A model generated the notes under the pieces. The model had not been told where the DNA came from. It saw only the letters and a program-made list of their open reading frames with translations, and made no database searches. The translations under genes and the position numbers were made by a program. Positions 35,901-47,135 of a DNA stretch of 64,000 nt are shown here, piece after piece. The stretch covers positions 1,488,001 through 1,552,000 of the forward strand of contig QUOL01000007.1 of assembly GCA_009761415.1 (NCBI GenBank), read 5' to 3'. The DNA is from Sarcomyxa edulis. Its lineage: Eukaryota > Basidiomycota > Agaricomycetes > Agaricales > Mycenaceae. Within the stretch, counting starts at the first letter, position 1, and each line of letters starts with the position of its first letter.

Positions 35901-37144
35901 GGCGTCTTCTTGATCTCCAGAGTCATCGACAGAGGAGGAAGGAATAACAGCGGCGATTAGTGGAGTCAAAGACACCGTAGGCAATGATGGACAATTATGA
36001 GCAGGCCGCTCCGGAAGTGTCTGAGGTTCAGGCCCAGGTCCCTCGGGCTTACAGACTTGATCTTGAACGGGAGGGACAGCAGTCTCTAGAAGTATTGGCA
36101 TGGCAGATGACTCGTAGGGCGGCGTTGCCATTTGTGACAGAGACAGTGATTGTCCTGTGAGGCGTTCAACCATCAAGTCGGAAGGGATGCCATCCGGAAG
36201 TTCACTCTTTCCTGCTACTTGGGAGCGTAGAAGTGTGCCATCCGGCAAACCATTGGGAGAGATAAGTAAGAGTTCATCTACAGAAGGTTGGCCATGTGTA
36301 GGTTGCAGAAGTATCGAACCTGACGAAGTCGCGATTGGTATATCCAAATCGACAGTCGCTCGTGGGGATGCATCGAACGATTCAAACGATATGAGGTCCT
36401 CCTGTGCTACCTTATTAGAAAAGAGTCCATGTGGCATGGACGCGTCAGGTCTTCGTGGCGGTGAGGGTGATGTGAATGACAACGAGATAGGCATCAGACT
36501 GAAGATGGTCTTGTCTCTGTCATTCTCACCATTCGGTGTATTGAGCTCAGCAGGAGTAGAGAAGGGCGACTCTGATATATCGATCAGAGGGAACTCCAAT
36601 GACTCTAGGTTTGTAGACGCTGGTCTATCGGGTGGTGGCGACGGGTTGTCGTGTGCACGTATGATCTTGGTGGCCAATGCAGACGATGGCTCTAGATTAC
36701 CAAGTTGATCACAGGAGAGTTGTATGGGTACGTAAATGTCTGCTCACCGTCTTGTGGATAATTGTCATTGTCTGGTGTCCCTGAACGCGACAAGTTTGCA
36801 TTCTCGTCTTCACCATCGTCTCCGTCATTCTCAACGCCCGAGTTCTCCCCGCCGTCTTCATTGGGTTGATTTCCTTCGATGTGATTTTTCAAAGGCGAAG
36901 TAGACGTATAAAGTACAGATAATCTTGGAGATCGTCGACGAGGCGATTCAGAGTTGCGGATGTTGGGGTGCAGAGTTCGGCGGCGTGCGACGACAGTCTT
37001 GCGCTTTTCTGGGGAAGTCAATGGTCCAAAGTAGACTCTGGCAGAGGTTGTATTGACCGCATCGCTGTCCGAAGCAGAATCGTAATCTGAAGCTGGGGAA
37101 AGAGTGTGGCTGGAAGTGAAATTTTCATGTTCGGTTTCGTCCAT
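32905..37144 (-). CDS. Large disordered SP/TP-rich basic protein, unknown
   Basis: Four exons, 37144-36748, 36691-34440, 34385-33150 and 33087-32905, give 4068 nt and 1355 residues. Nearly the whole protein is low-complexity and rich in Ser, Pro, Arg and Lys. It has dozens of SP/TP sites (possible CDK phosphorylation) and several basic clusters such as RRSSRPRRSGTPH and RRTTRLRKT that could bind DNA or act as nuclear signals. The only ordered-looking parts are near the C terminus: WHRGLFTTIYLDEIHP, then PLADLVPENIVVKKFVYENEE and a final TRSRTKKNKS. The 54-nt second intron (34386-34439) keeps the frame open and could be retained. I do not recognise the family; a chromatin or mitotic role is only inference from composition. 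Confidence 0.78.
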
Positions 37145-37579
37145 ACCGGTGCCTAGGAGTAGATTTGGAAGCTTGATATTATAGCTATAGCTGCGGGAAA
37201 ATCTTGGGATGTGTTTTGCAAGTGTAACGAAATTCGAGCAAAAAGACCCCTTAGGCTCGGGGGAGGAGGAGGACCAGCAACAAACCGCGAGGACAACGCG
37301 ACTCTAGAGGCACGTGCAACGACGCGAACTTGAGAGGTTGCATAAAAATTACAATTATTGGACTACAAGTAATACCCACACTCCTGGAACCAGACCTCAA
37401 ACATACACATAGACGACGCGTAGACAATGGCGGGAAGCTATGGCACCTTCCAATTTCGGGTGCAACGTTCGACACGCGTTCACCTCGCGCTCTTCACCGT
37501 ATTAGACAACAACATTGGTCCCCTCCCACTGACGCTCGTTTTCGCGATCGTCACCACCCCTGTCTTGGAAGTGTCCCTC
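37145..37579. promoter_or_regulatory. Intergenic region upstream of the disordered-protein gene
   Basis: About 435 nt between the start of the gene at 37144 and the stop of the next minus-strand gene at 37580. A plus-strand frame of 89 codons (37427-37696) begins here but overlaps the CCCH gene antisense, so I do not call it. Confidence 0.4.
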
Positions 37580-39618
37580 CTACTCGAACAATGTCTGCGG
37601 GTAATCGAGCCGTGCATCAAACAGCGGGGGACCATCGACCGTATCTGCGTCTATGGGATCGTCCCTGCCGTGTGGTGTGGATTCTGTGGAAAATGAATCG
37701 AATGAAAGGGCTGCCGTCTGTTTCTCCTTCTCAAGCGTGTTTTTGAGCTAATATGAACAGTAAATGGCAATAAGTATTGGAAATGCGAAACCGCGACAGC
37801 GGGAGTGGAGACGGGCCTCCCGAACATACCTCGGTATTCTCCTTCGTCAATGTTTGAAGAGACTGCGCCTGTCGATCGATTTGCATCTTCATTTTCTGCA
37901 AAATTTCCTTCACATTGGAATCCATATCAACGTCACCCGAATCCTCCGCGTTGGGTCCTTGATCCGTCCGAATAATGTCCGAGCTGGACATGGAGGTGCT
38001 GACCTGCAGTGACGAGCAGGGGCTTGGAGCCAAAAGACGAGGACGCTTTTGTTCGCGCTCGTCATGTATAGGACCTGGATCTTCCTGTTCTGCTTCCTCT
38101 TCAAAATGACCTGATCTGTCCCTTTTTCCGTATCTGGCAGCATCCGATACAGCTCCCCTTTGCTGTGGCTCGTTGATCTTCTTTTTTAAGGCTTCTAGGG
38201 ATTGCTTGACCACACGGTCCCCCTCCTTTGACAATTTCATCAAGGCCCTTGCGAGCCCATCATCGATAGCAAGTGCAATCTCAGACACAAATACATCGAA
38301 AACCTTTTCCCATATGTCTCCGAGCTCTTCGAAGTCGTCCTCGACGCGTTGCTTAGACTGTGCGTGGCCTTGAGTAAGGCTTTCAAGGGCTGGGTTCATA
38401 TTGATGATTGTAGAGTTGGAAATTTCAGACAGGGTGGATGATATTTCGGTGTATGATTTCAGTTTCTGATCTTCTAAGTCATATGCTGCACTATTCTGTA
38501 TCGCTTGATTAGACAGTCTAGGATCAAGGCAGGAAAGGCGCGTTGATTGTCAACAAAACTTGAAGACAGGTATTGCGTTATAGACGTCTCGTACATACCT
38601 GGCGAGGCCGCGGAATAAATCGATAAGCTTCTCCACACGCTCCTTTTCCTGGGGATGTTCGAGAGAAGTCTTCCAAGCTGGGAGGTCACTCGGCGTTTCT
38701 AAAGCAGTCGCCGTGCTATATCCTCTACGATTCAATGCAGCAGATGAAGAAAAACTATCCTCAAGGTCCACGGCACCCTCGGGTCTATCCTTGTGCTTGT
38801 GGGTATTTCTATCCACATCGCCGAGATGGTATGCGTTCTGAAGATCGTTGATCATCCTCGCCTTTCCCTGGCATTAAGGTTAGGACTGCACCCAGTAAAA
38901 GGGATCAAAGAAGAAGCGGCAAACCTTGGAGGCATTAGAGCTTGAAGCACGATGAAATCTAGGACTATCTCGCGAGCGTTCTCGGACAGGATACTTCCGA
39001 GACGCCTCGTAGGCTCTCGTGCGACTTGTACTCGGATTGTTTGACCGGCCTCTTTCACCTGCTCGAGTCTTCGGATTCCTGTCGCGGTCCTTATCTCCGT
39101 CACGCCGGCCACCACGGTGCATCGTTTCGACCCGGGAAGTTTCATCACATAGAGATTCTTCAGGGTCTACTTCCACCTTACATTGCAGGAATAGATCAGC
39201 CTGTGAAACCAAAGGAGTGGAGTGACGTCTCGTGTGACTATCTTGAGGACCGGCGTCGACGTCGACGTTGCTGCTGTATGTCGTGCTCATCCTACGTGGC
39301 CCGTGCTTATCTTGTCGATGAGTGCTGTTGGACGACTGTCGCCTTTCATCTTCCCTGGGTTTGGATGAGCGCCATTCTGGATCATTAGGGTGAATAAAGC
39401 TATATGTATATGAGAATTTTAGACTTGAACATTCGTTGAAAGACACGAACCGGCATTTGTCTCCCTGATTACAAGCGGGCCTCAAAGACTGCCCGCGCTC
39501 GTCGAAATACTAATTCAACAGTACGAATTGAGTTGCGTAATCGCTATCCTTAGAGAGAGAGGACACGTACACGGCAGCGCACTTTTTTCAAGTTATACGC
39601 GGGCTTGTATGCAGACAT
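37580..39618 (-). CDS. CCCH zinc-finger protein with C-terminal coiled coil
   Basis: Six exons: 39618-39571, 39509-39451, 39399-38925, 38867-38599, 38490-37830, 37747-37580; 1680 nt, 559 residues. The first three exons together build a zinc finger, CRYFDERGQSLRPACNQGDKC then RFIHP: spacing C-x13-C-x5-C-x3-H, residues about 15-38. Such fingers usually bind RNA. The next 150 residues are Arg/Asp/Ser-rich and disordered. From about residue 290 the protein is helical, with coiled-coil patterns (HAQSKQRVEDDFEELGDIWE, then MKMQIDRQAQSLQTLTKENTE-like text). No close named homolog is recognised. An RNA-processing or m6A/splicing-type role is possible but is inference. Confidence 0.82.
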
Positions 39619-40376
39619 AGGGATAGCGGGGCTCGTGAAAGGCTTGAAAGGCGGGATCAAAAGCTCAGCGTGACCGTTATCGTATTTGTGACAAGACGCG
39701 ACATTTCTTGGCTACATTTGAATCCCGATTTGCTACCCCAGATATCTTCCAACGGTCCAGAGAAGTATCACTGCATAATAGATTACTCGTGGCCGCACAA
39801 GTCACAGCAAACCAAGATTGGGCCGGCAAGTTTCCATCAGTGAAAGTCAATCCACGAATGAAGGCCATGAACCGGCATGCGCCGGCCAGTGGCACTATAC
39901 ACGATGCGTCCCATCAGACCTGACATGACAAGAAAGTGGCCAGACTGAAAGCAGATGGCTGAAACGTCGCTCTTGAGGCAAATGTCTATCAATGCATAAC
40001 AGGATCGTCGAGGAGGTGTGAGAGATGCTGCCTGCGAGAAGGTCCATCTAGTAACAGTGCGTGTCGATTACGAATACAAGAGACTCTTGGGTATGAGATG
40101 AGACGGCCTAGAAAGCAGTTGGACTCAAGCTGGCTGCTGGACTTCAGTGCACTTGATCGATTTTGCCTTTCATCGATCGGAATTTCGCAGGCGGTCGTCA
40201 CGAGAAAAAAACAAGAGAACACATTTCCACGTGATTTATGATACCGGGGCATAGCGGGCACCGAGCACAAGGTAGTAACGGATTTAGTGCGAGCTGGCAT
40301 CAACGGTCGGTGTCGACGTCGTGCCTAGTGCCCTCGACATCCGCAACCTCTACTTGTGACACCAGCTATAGCAGAA
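39619..40376. promoter_or_regulatory. Divergent intergenic region, CCCH gene and hydrolase
   Basis: About 0.76 kb between divergent start codons. Short frames on both strands (39708-39923, 39989-40303) have no family motif. Both promoters should lie here; no defined element is visible. Confidence 0.4.
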
Positions 40377-42118
40377 ATGGGCGCCCTTATCAGTCACCCC
40401 ACTAGAGTTCACTTCGCAGATCCACTTTACATCGAAGCGACAAAATCAAGAGGCTCTGAACAGTCTGAACGTACTTCGTTGCGTGCTTTGGTGGAATCTA
40501 GATGTCCTAGCTTATTTTCTACTTTTGAGCCTGCGTGGTGGTTGTTCAAGTACGTTCTCAGATATCTAGTTCAACGCGCTACTAACCTTGATTTTTTCAT
40601 GTGTACTCAGTGGTCACCTGCAAACTATATACTGCGTATTGGGCGATTTCTCAAAGACGGATAAAGTTATATATGATAGGTGAGTCTTCAGCATTCTCGT
40701 ATCATGTTTAACTTCAAACCATTCGTCATAGAAAATACCTCCGGATGCTAGATGGTGGTACACTGTCGGTACTGTCCACTGCATACTTGTCATACTTCGC
40801 CGATCACTGACATGCTTGCAACCCAGTGGTTTAGACTTTACACCTGTCAATGACATCAGTCTGAAAGATGATACGCCTATCATCGTGGTCTCTCATGGTC
40901 TAACGGGTGGTAAGAGAGGCACAACCAATCAACCGAGGACAATTCGCTCATTCATCAACACTTAGGCTCATACGAAGCGTATGTAAGGGCTATTTTAGCT
41001 CCTGCCTGCTCACCCCCGGAAGAGGGCGGCTTGGGATACAGGGCGGTGGTGGTTAACTTCCGAGGATGTGGGTACACAATTGACTGATATGCCACTTCGC
41101 TGTAAACCCTAAAGAAAACCTTGTTAGGCGCTGGCGTCCCTATCACCAGCCCCCAGTTATATTCTGCCGGGCATACAGACGATCTACGTCAAGCTTTGAT
41201 ATACATTACAAAACTCTTCCCCCGGGCGCCCCTCCTGGGTCTCGGGTTCTCTCTGGGTGCCAACGTCATGACCAGATACATCGCGGAGGAAGGCGACCAG
41301 AGTCGACTCGTGTCAGGTTGTGCCCTTGCTTGCGTGAGCGTATTCTGTAGCCTTCTACCTAGTGATTTTACATCTGACTAGACACGTGCAGCCATGGAAT
41401 CTCGCCAAGAATAACAGCGCGTAAGGATTTTGCCCTACATGCAGCGCTCAATGCCCTAAACACCTTTTTCTTCAACAGATTGAACAGCACCTTGATCGGC
41501 AAATATGTTTATTCCAAGGGAATGGGGGGAAACTTGCTGAGACTGTTGAGACACCATCTGGAACCCCTCTCTCGTGATCCTGAACACCGGGTGGGGAAAG
41601 CTCTGACAGCCGCGATGGAGCTCAAGTCACCCACGCTAGAAGAATTTGACCAAACCTTCACGCGAATAGCAGGAGGTTCGGCACCTACCTTTCCCTTCGA
41701 TACGGCTATGGATTATTACCATTGGGGCTCAAGCCACAAAGTCATTGGTGACATAAAAGTGCCCTTCTTATCCCTCAATGCTGGAGATGATCCAGTCGTT
41801 CAGGACGTACCTATGGGCTCAGATAACGTCTGGACCATCATGGCGTTGACGCCTAAAGGAGGCCATCTTGGATGGTTTGAATCAGGCGATCAGTTTCTCG
41901 GAGTTCGACGATGGGTCACAAAACCTGTCCTTGAATGGTTGAAGATGATTGCAGAGAATGTTGTTCGTCCAGACCCAGCCCAGAGACCACCTCTGTATGT
42001 GGACGATGACGGCTTCTTGAAAGAGATCGGAAGAGATGATATTGGATGTAAAGAAGTAGAAGGTGGTGGGATGATTGACGGAAATGAAGGCGAGGAAGGG
42101 TTACTTCAAGGCCTTTGA
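40377..42118 (+). CDS. Alpha/beta hydrolase, EMB8/YheT/Eeb1-Eht1 type
   Basis: Eight exons: 40377-40549, 40611-40679, 40732-40764, 40827-40909, 40966-41067, 41128-41333, 41392-41420, 41479-42118; 1335 nt, 444 residues. The fold is seen in GHLQTIYC, PIIVVSHGLTGGSYEAYV, VVVNFRGCAG and the nucleophile elbow GLGFSLGANV with S195. D335 (NAGDD) and H361 (KGGHLGWF) complete the triad. Yeast relatives Eeb1, Eht1 and Mgl2 make or cleave medium-chain fatty-acid ethyl esters or acylglycerols. The exact substrate cannot be read from the sequence. Exons of 33 and 29 nt lie inside the core. It converges on GIR2, about 100 nt apart. Confidence 0.92.
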
Positions 42119-42222
42119 CGTATATCTGTGCATAGGAGAATGAAATGATAGATTGACTATGTACACGCTCGTACTCGTCTCCCTTGGTAAAGGCATTAAT
42201 ACAAATGTTGAGTCCAAACAGT

Positions 42223-43277
42223 TCAATCGCTATCGCTAAAGGTGACCCGGTCCTCCTCTTCCTCTTCCTCGATCGTGGTGCGCTCATATTGGCTAATATC
42301 CACAGATACAGTACCTTCCTCCAATAGGGTGTCTTCTTCTAAATCCTTATTGCGTTCGAACAACTGCCGCCCTGGAAAGAAACGATCGATCGGTCATCAT
42401 CATCGTTTTTCTTACGACAACACGTACCACTCAGTCGCGTGCCAATCCTTTTCCACTCCTCTCGTTCTTTGGGCGTCAACCCTTTCGTCTTTTCTTCTTC
42501 TTCTTTAGCTTTTTTCATGGCCAGCTCCTTGTCGAACTGAACTTTCCACGCTTTGAACGACTCTACGGTAACAGGCGTCCCTCGTGTCCGTGCCTCTTCA
42601 GCCTAAGATGCCAAAAGTGTCAAATGAATGTCGAACGCGTGTCCAGAAGTCAGAAGTACCTCCAAGGCCAGCCGTTCCTTCTCCTGTTCTTCTTGCTTTC
42701 GTTTTTCGGCCCGTATTCGAACGAGCGAGGATAGCTGCTCTCGCAGATGAGAGACTAGAGTAAATGTCATTGCCATGCCTAGGTTCTCCTCACCCTGAAA
42801 CCGAATACTCGGTCTTGTGTTCCTGTCGAAGTTGAGAGCTGAAACATACCACTCTACGCAAATCAGTCAGAAGATGGTCTACTTCGTCATCTTCGATTGT
42901 CCCTTCAACGGCAGATAGCTGCAGGTCTGGTAATGCATCAGGATAGTCGTCGGTGTAGTTTACCGTCAACGTTAACTTTACTGTGGAACATATGGATGGG
43001 CTCAATAATTCCCGAGGAGGATTGAGCGTGGACGTACGTTGATCAGTTCCATCGACTAGATCGTCTGGTTCAGCATCGATCTGTATTTCTCTTTCGGATA
43101 TTTCTTGGTATGAGCCTCAGTTGGACTACCACGAGTGATGATGCCGAAAACACGAACTAGACAGTTCAGTGGGATAGATGGATTCAAGGACCTGATTCAC
43201 AGTTTAGTACCACGTTCGAGGTAGAGATAGACCCCCAAAAATACCTCGAACTCTTCGAGTAGAACGTCGGAAGACAT
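42223..43277 (-). CDS. GIR2: RWD-domain protein Gir2/RWDD1 (DFRP2)
   Basis: Binds the DRG-family GTPase Rbg2 and competes with Gcn1-Gcn2 interactions on ribosomes. Seven exons: 43277-43245, 43191-43158, 43103-43038, 42980-42850, 42794-42660, 42602-42428, 42371-42223; 723 nt, 240 residues. The N-terminal RWD domain has ESIYPTELS, LTVNYTDDYPDALPDLQLS and GEENLGMAMTFTLVSHLREQL. The DFRP-type C-terminal half shows the helical LALEEEARTRGTPVTVESFK and the signature TPKEREEWKRIGTRLSGRQLFE, then an acidic tail (IEEEEEEDRVTFSDSD). The start codon lies 130 nt from that of the divergent bS21m gene. Confidence 0.93.
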
Positions 43278-43407
43278 CCAGGGAAGTGTTATTAGGAGGA
43301 GGTCGTCGTGTTTAGCAGCAGGCGGCGTGCGAATTGAGATCCCGCCTGTCGTTTCTTGGTCCTTTCCATCATTTTGTCAATTCGGCCTCGCTGCCTGAGG
43401 CCAAAAC
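43278..43407. promoter_or_regulatory. 130-nt bidirectional promoter, GIR2 / bS21m
   Basis: The two ATGs (43277 minus, 43408 plus) are separated by 130 nt, so both 5' leaders and the promoter must share this space. It is pyrimidine/purine mixed with no clear TATA box, as is common for divergent housekeeping pairs. Confidence 0.55.
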
Positions 43408-44064
43408 ATGCTTTCTGCTTTTCTTCGTCCTCTCAATTCCGGTCTGCGGCAGTTTCGACCTCTGACGCTAGCACAATCATCTTATCCGATAATATGCTCT
43501 ATTGCGCGGGGATATGCAGCACTCCCATCATGGCCCAATATTCCTTCCCCGCCGCAGTCTCGAACAATGGAACCTTACCAGGTAGACTCAGGGTGGGCTC
43601 CCATAGTCGACCACACGGTAAAGATTTTGAAAACCCCGGCGAGTCTTGAAGAACAATGGGCGCAGAAAAACAAAGAAGCAATAGAAATGCTCGCGAACAG
43701 GCCTCCTCATAATGCTTATACAGGTACATTGCCGGACTGCTAATATCTGCTGCTTCTCTTGACGACATGTATACTTAGGTCGTAGTATCAAAGTGGCTGG
43801 TGGTCGTGTAAACGAGGCGCTCAGGAAACTCAGCGAAGTCGTCAGATTCAACCATATACGCCAAGAGGTGCGTGCACAAGAGAGACACGCGAAGAGGGGT
43901 GTAAAACGCCGAAAGCTCAAGAGTGCAAGATGGAGAAGGCTGTTTGCGAGTGAGGTACACCCGTTCTCACCTTTTTCTTGTAATATTCTTATTCACCTAT
44001 CATGCGACAGGTGCGGAAAAGAGTCGATATTGTTGCGAAAATTGGTCGCCGAGCTCGGGGATAG
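43408..44064 (+). CDS. MRP21: Mitochondrial small-subunit ribosomal protein bS21m
   Basis: Component of the mitochondrial ribosome small subunit. Three exons, 43408-43723, 43779-43954 and 44011-44064, give 546 nt and 181 residues. The first 50 residues are Arg/Ser-rich with almost no acid, a mitochondrial presequence. The bS21 domain is at the C terminus: RSIKVAGGRVNEALRKLSEV, then a strongly basic run (RHAKRGVKRRKLKSARWRRL) and VRKRVDIVAKIGRRARG. The extension between presequence and bS21 domain is typical of fungal versions. Confidence 0.93.
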
Positions 44065-44100
44065 CCAGCTGGAGATTATGGATAAGATCTGATGCCATAC

Positions 44101-44735
44101 CCCGCATGTTTATGAGATTATCGATGGCGATCAGTTGATTCTCTGGATTCTACTCAGTCCCACAGCTCGCATGACGGTTAGCGCGTGAGTCTGAGCTTCT
44201 CTTTTGCTCTCGGCCATCGAACTGCTTTGTTGACAGCATGCAATTGACACTATACGACCCCTTTGGGAACTGGAAAGGATCCAGGCTGTCCCAAACGTCA
44301 TTGTGTTTGAACGTCTATCATTTGCAACAAGGTGTCTACCAGCCTTCCGGATTCTACTGGTAAACGTGGCCATTTCATAACGTCAAACCATTCCATGTCG
44401 GGGGTAGCGATTCATGCGTAATGAACTGCAGAAGGCAGATGCGGTTCACCACTATCTCCTTCTTTGGCGGACCCTTATCATATTATTTTTTCGAATCCCG
44501 GTCCATCTCCACGTCGTACGGCACGAGGTGTTCAAGCCCTCGTGTTCGCCATGCTGGGAATCCGCAAATTGCCTACATATTATTGTATGGCGTTGGAGTG
44601 AGCATCCACGACCAACTGGACCCATTCACGACGCGTCTTAACCTCATCTCGACGACTTCTTCTCACCCTCTTTTGTATGATGGCCTGCTCCGTAAGCATG
44701 TCGGAGCCCGAAAATCGATGAACTCCCGAGCTTGA
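44101..44735 (+). CDS. Candidate spliced gene, unknown (possibly decayed)
   Basis: Three segments can be joined with good GT-AG sites: about 44101-44184, 44237-44359 and 44408-44735. The joined frame stays open for about 175 codons and ends at 44735. It contains text that looks like real protein: YEIIDGDQLILWILLSP, LYDPFGNWKGSRLSQTSLC, then TTISFFGGPLSYYFFESRS. No in-frame start precedes the first segment (the earliest in-frame ATG is 44170), so the gene is truncated, decayed, or has a missed upstream exon close to bS21m. No family recognised. Confidence 0.28.
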
Positions 44736-44789
44736 ATTGTTTGGAGTGATAATTGATCGATTTTCGGGATCCCTTGCCTCACCACATGC

Positions 44790-45040
44790 ATGTCTCGAGC
44801 TTCCTACTGTCTTCGAGGGGCTGGGAAGTTTCCTTCCACCACTAAAGACGATTTCCAGGAACCAGAAATATCCAGAACGATTCTGAACGACTCTGGAAAG
44901 GGCAATTGTGTCCCCAAGGTGGCCGTGCGATGTTTTTTTGTTTCTGTACAGCCATGATCCGGCAGCCTCGCATTACTGGGTCTGGCAGAGTATCCAAGAA
45001 CGAGGTCGGCATGCAGCATTTCGTACAGCGAAAGAGATAA
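44790..45040 (+). CDS. Candidate small two-exon gene, unknown
   Basis: Frame 44790-44907 can be spliced over a 44-nt intron to 44952-45040, giving 68 residues ending in a basic stretch (HFVQRKR). The intron is short and no homolog is recognised. It could equally be noise just upstream of the Cys-rich gene. Confidence 0.2.
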
Positions 45041-45118
45041 AATGACCAGTGAGCAAAGAGCGACTTCAACTCAGCCTCCCCACTCTCAAAGCAACTAACC
45101 ATTTCACCAGTCTCTCAA

Positions 45119-45487
45119 ATGTGCCACAACATCATCGATGGACGTTTTCACACCGGTGAGTGTGCCAGTTCACGTCTTCAACACTTCCTAATTCCTTCTG
45201 TGTCAGCATGCGGACACTTCATATCGATGTCGACGCGTTTCCAGGACTGTTTACGACCAAACTGTTTGTTCAGTAGCCGACATATGCATCCCATCGGTGA
45301 GTGTCGGGAGATATCTGTCTCATCAACATATCACTGAATGTCAATTTCACGAATAGGATGCAAGTCGCCCTCCTGCTCACGTCTAATGGCGCTACCTGTC
45401 CGTAATCCCATCAGAGTCAGTCCAGTGAAGTGCCCAGATTGCACTACGCGCGACAGGGAACAAGAATATCTTGCTCGGAGTCAGTAG
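45119..45487 (+). CDS. Small Cys-rich putative zinc-binding protein
   Basis: Three exons, 45119-45155, 45207-45296 and 45357-45487, give 258 nt and 85 residues. Eight cysteines and several histidines fall in pairs: C14-x-H16, C27-x4-C32, H38, C44-x4-C49 and C68-x2-C71. The arrangement ACGHF, then DCLRPNC, then CKSPSC, then PVRNPIRVSPVKCPDC recalls small RING/treble-clef-like proteins that I associate with mushroom genomes and that have no assigned function. There is no signal peptide, so it is probably intracellular. All splice sites are canonical and phases agree, which supports a real gene in an otherwise weakly coding region. Confidence 0.75.
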
Positions 45488-47135
45488 AGGTCATCGTTTT
45501 GTGGTGCGGCGCAGAGAAAGAGTGTCTAGTGGTGCGAAGATTGGTTAGCGATTTATATGCCTGTTGTTATGTTGTCCTGCTTTAGCCTACTTATCGATCC
45601 TGCAGCGCTGAGCGCTGCCAGTGAGGTTACTTTTGACTCTCGAAATATATATGGTTGTGCGACCTTTAGCTGTCCTCGTTGACGACGCAGCCCTGGTACG
45701 ATATGGTCACTAGATCATCAGAGCACTCTCCGATAATTTCTTGCGATGTCGACCAGCGGCTGCGTAATAGGTACCCGTGAACGCGCGAGCGTTGAGGAGC
45801 GCGTCTGATATGGGAGGCCACGTGCTCAACGATCCTAGCCGAATTGGGACAACGTTGTTCGATTTGATTGACTCGGACTCTAGATGTTATCCAGTGATAT
45901 CTTCGTATTTCGTGACGGTCATGTGGCCTTATACTTCCTTCATATCAAGAGATATGGTCGCCTTACCTTGTTCTTCGCTGCATAATTATCAGTGCGTGGT
46001 CTCCGTCATAGATCTTCCTGAGGATCCCCCGCCGCCGGCGATTCTTGGACCAGACTTACTAGAGACTGATGATGTATGCGACTATGTATATCTGCGACAT
46101 AGTTCCATTACTACTAGAACCTCTCACCCTATAGACGATCTCGGCAGTAGCCGCTGCCACGATGCTGGATTTTGGCTCTGAGAGTGAGTCCGAGGATCAC
46201 CTCGAATTTCGCAGAACTCTGAACTACGTAGCCGACAGATCTTTCATTTCAGCCCAAGTTGACGTCGTGTACGTAGTTCATTTCTCTTTTCTTGGATACA
46301 TGATAGCAGAGATCGACATCGATGTATTCAATAAACACTCTGACTTGGGGTATACGCGGGTTACCGTAGGCGCGCGTGGGATATAACTCTACTAGATGCT
46401 CAACGCTCACATGGAGAGCTCGATACTCTCCGCGGACTGCGTTAGCACCGAGTCTCTCCTTTTCACACACAGGCGTCTGTTCACTTACGATTCTTTACGT
46501 GGATTTGACAGAGGAATGTTATGAAGACGTTCCTGGAACAAAGCAAGTGTCCTCCGTTATACAGTAGGTATCACATATGAAAAGGTTTACGATATTACGC
46601 GGAGATGGGCGTGCTTCGACGCAGAGACTACTGTTGGTTTGACTGTAGGCATATTGAAGGACTCGATTCGAGGACTACGTCTGGGCCATGTCTGGGCCAG
46701 TGCTGCAGCAAAGTCCATCCGGCATACCTGTATCTCACAGTCCTCCGTCAATAACGACCCTGCTTCAACATGGCCAGTGCCATTGAACTGTACGGCCCCA
46801 AAATGCGAATGGGTACACCGAGCACAAGGTCTTGACTTACCTTGTCTCGTTTAGTCGCGGACCTATACGCGGAACCAAGTAGTGGAATGTCTGTCATGTA
46901 CTCGGAGAGATAGTGTATATGAATCTAGCCCATCAGGCTTACTGACAATGTTTGGAGTTCAGGGAGAGTGACTCCCAACAGAAACAATGGAGTGACAATG
47001 AACGCATACATATGAAGAAGACTACCGACTCGATCTAGAGGACCGGTCACGAGTTATCATCTATGCGTAGATCGAGATTTCAAAGTCTGCAATCTAATCA
47101 ATAAGGCTAACGCCACCGAAGATCCTGTAAACCTA
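45488..47135. other. Gene-poor stretch with weak open frames
   Basis: About 1.65 kb with no recognised gene. The largest frame is 45777-46181 (+, about 125 codons). Three further plus-strand frames follow to 46854. I could not join them into a coherent spliced product, and none shows a family motif. It may hold decayed coding sequence. No terminal inverted repeats or transposase motifs were seen. Confidence 0.4.

Noticed and set aside
35018..35926. 302-codon minus-strand frame inside the disordered-protein gene
   Set aside because: Alternative frame of a long Ser/Pro/Arg-rich exon; composition explains its length.
37427..37696. Plus-strand frame of 89 codons with hydrophobic text
   Set aside because: Its last third overlaps, antisense, the final coding exon of the CCCH gene, whose phases and stop are consistent. 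No family motif, so not called.
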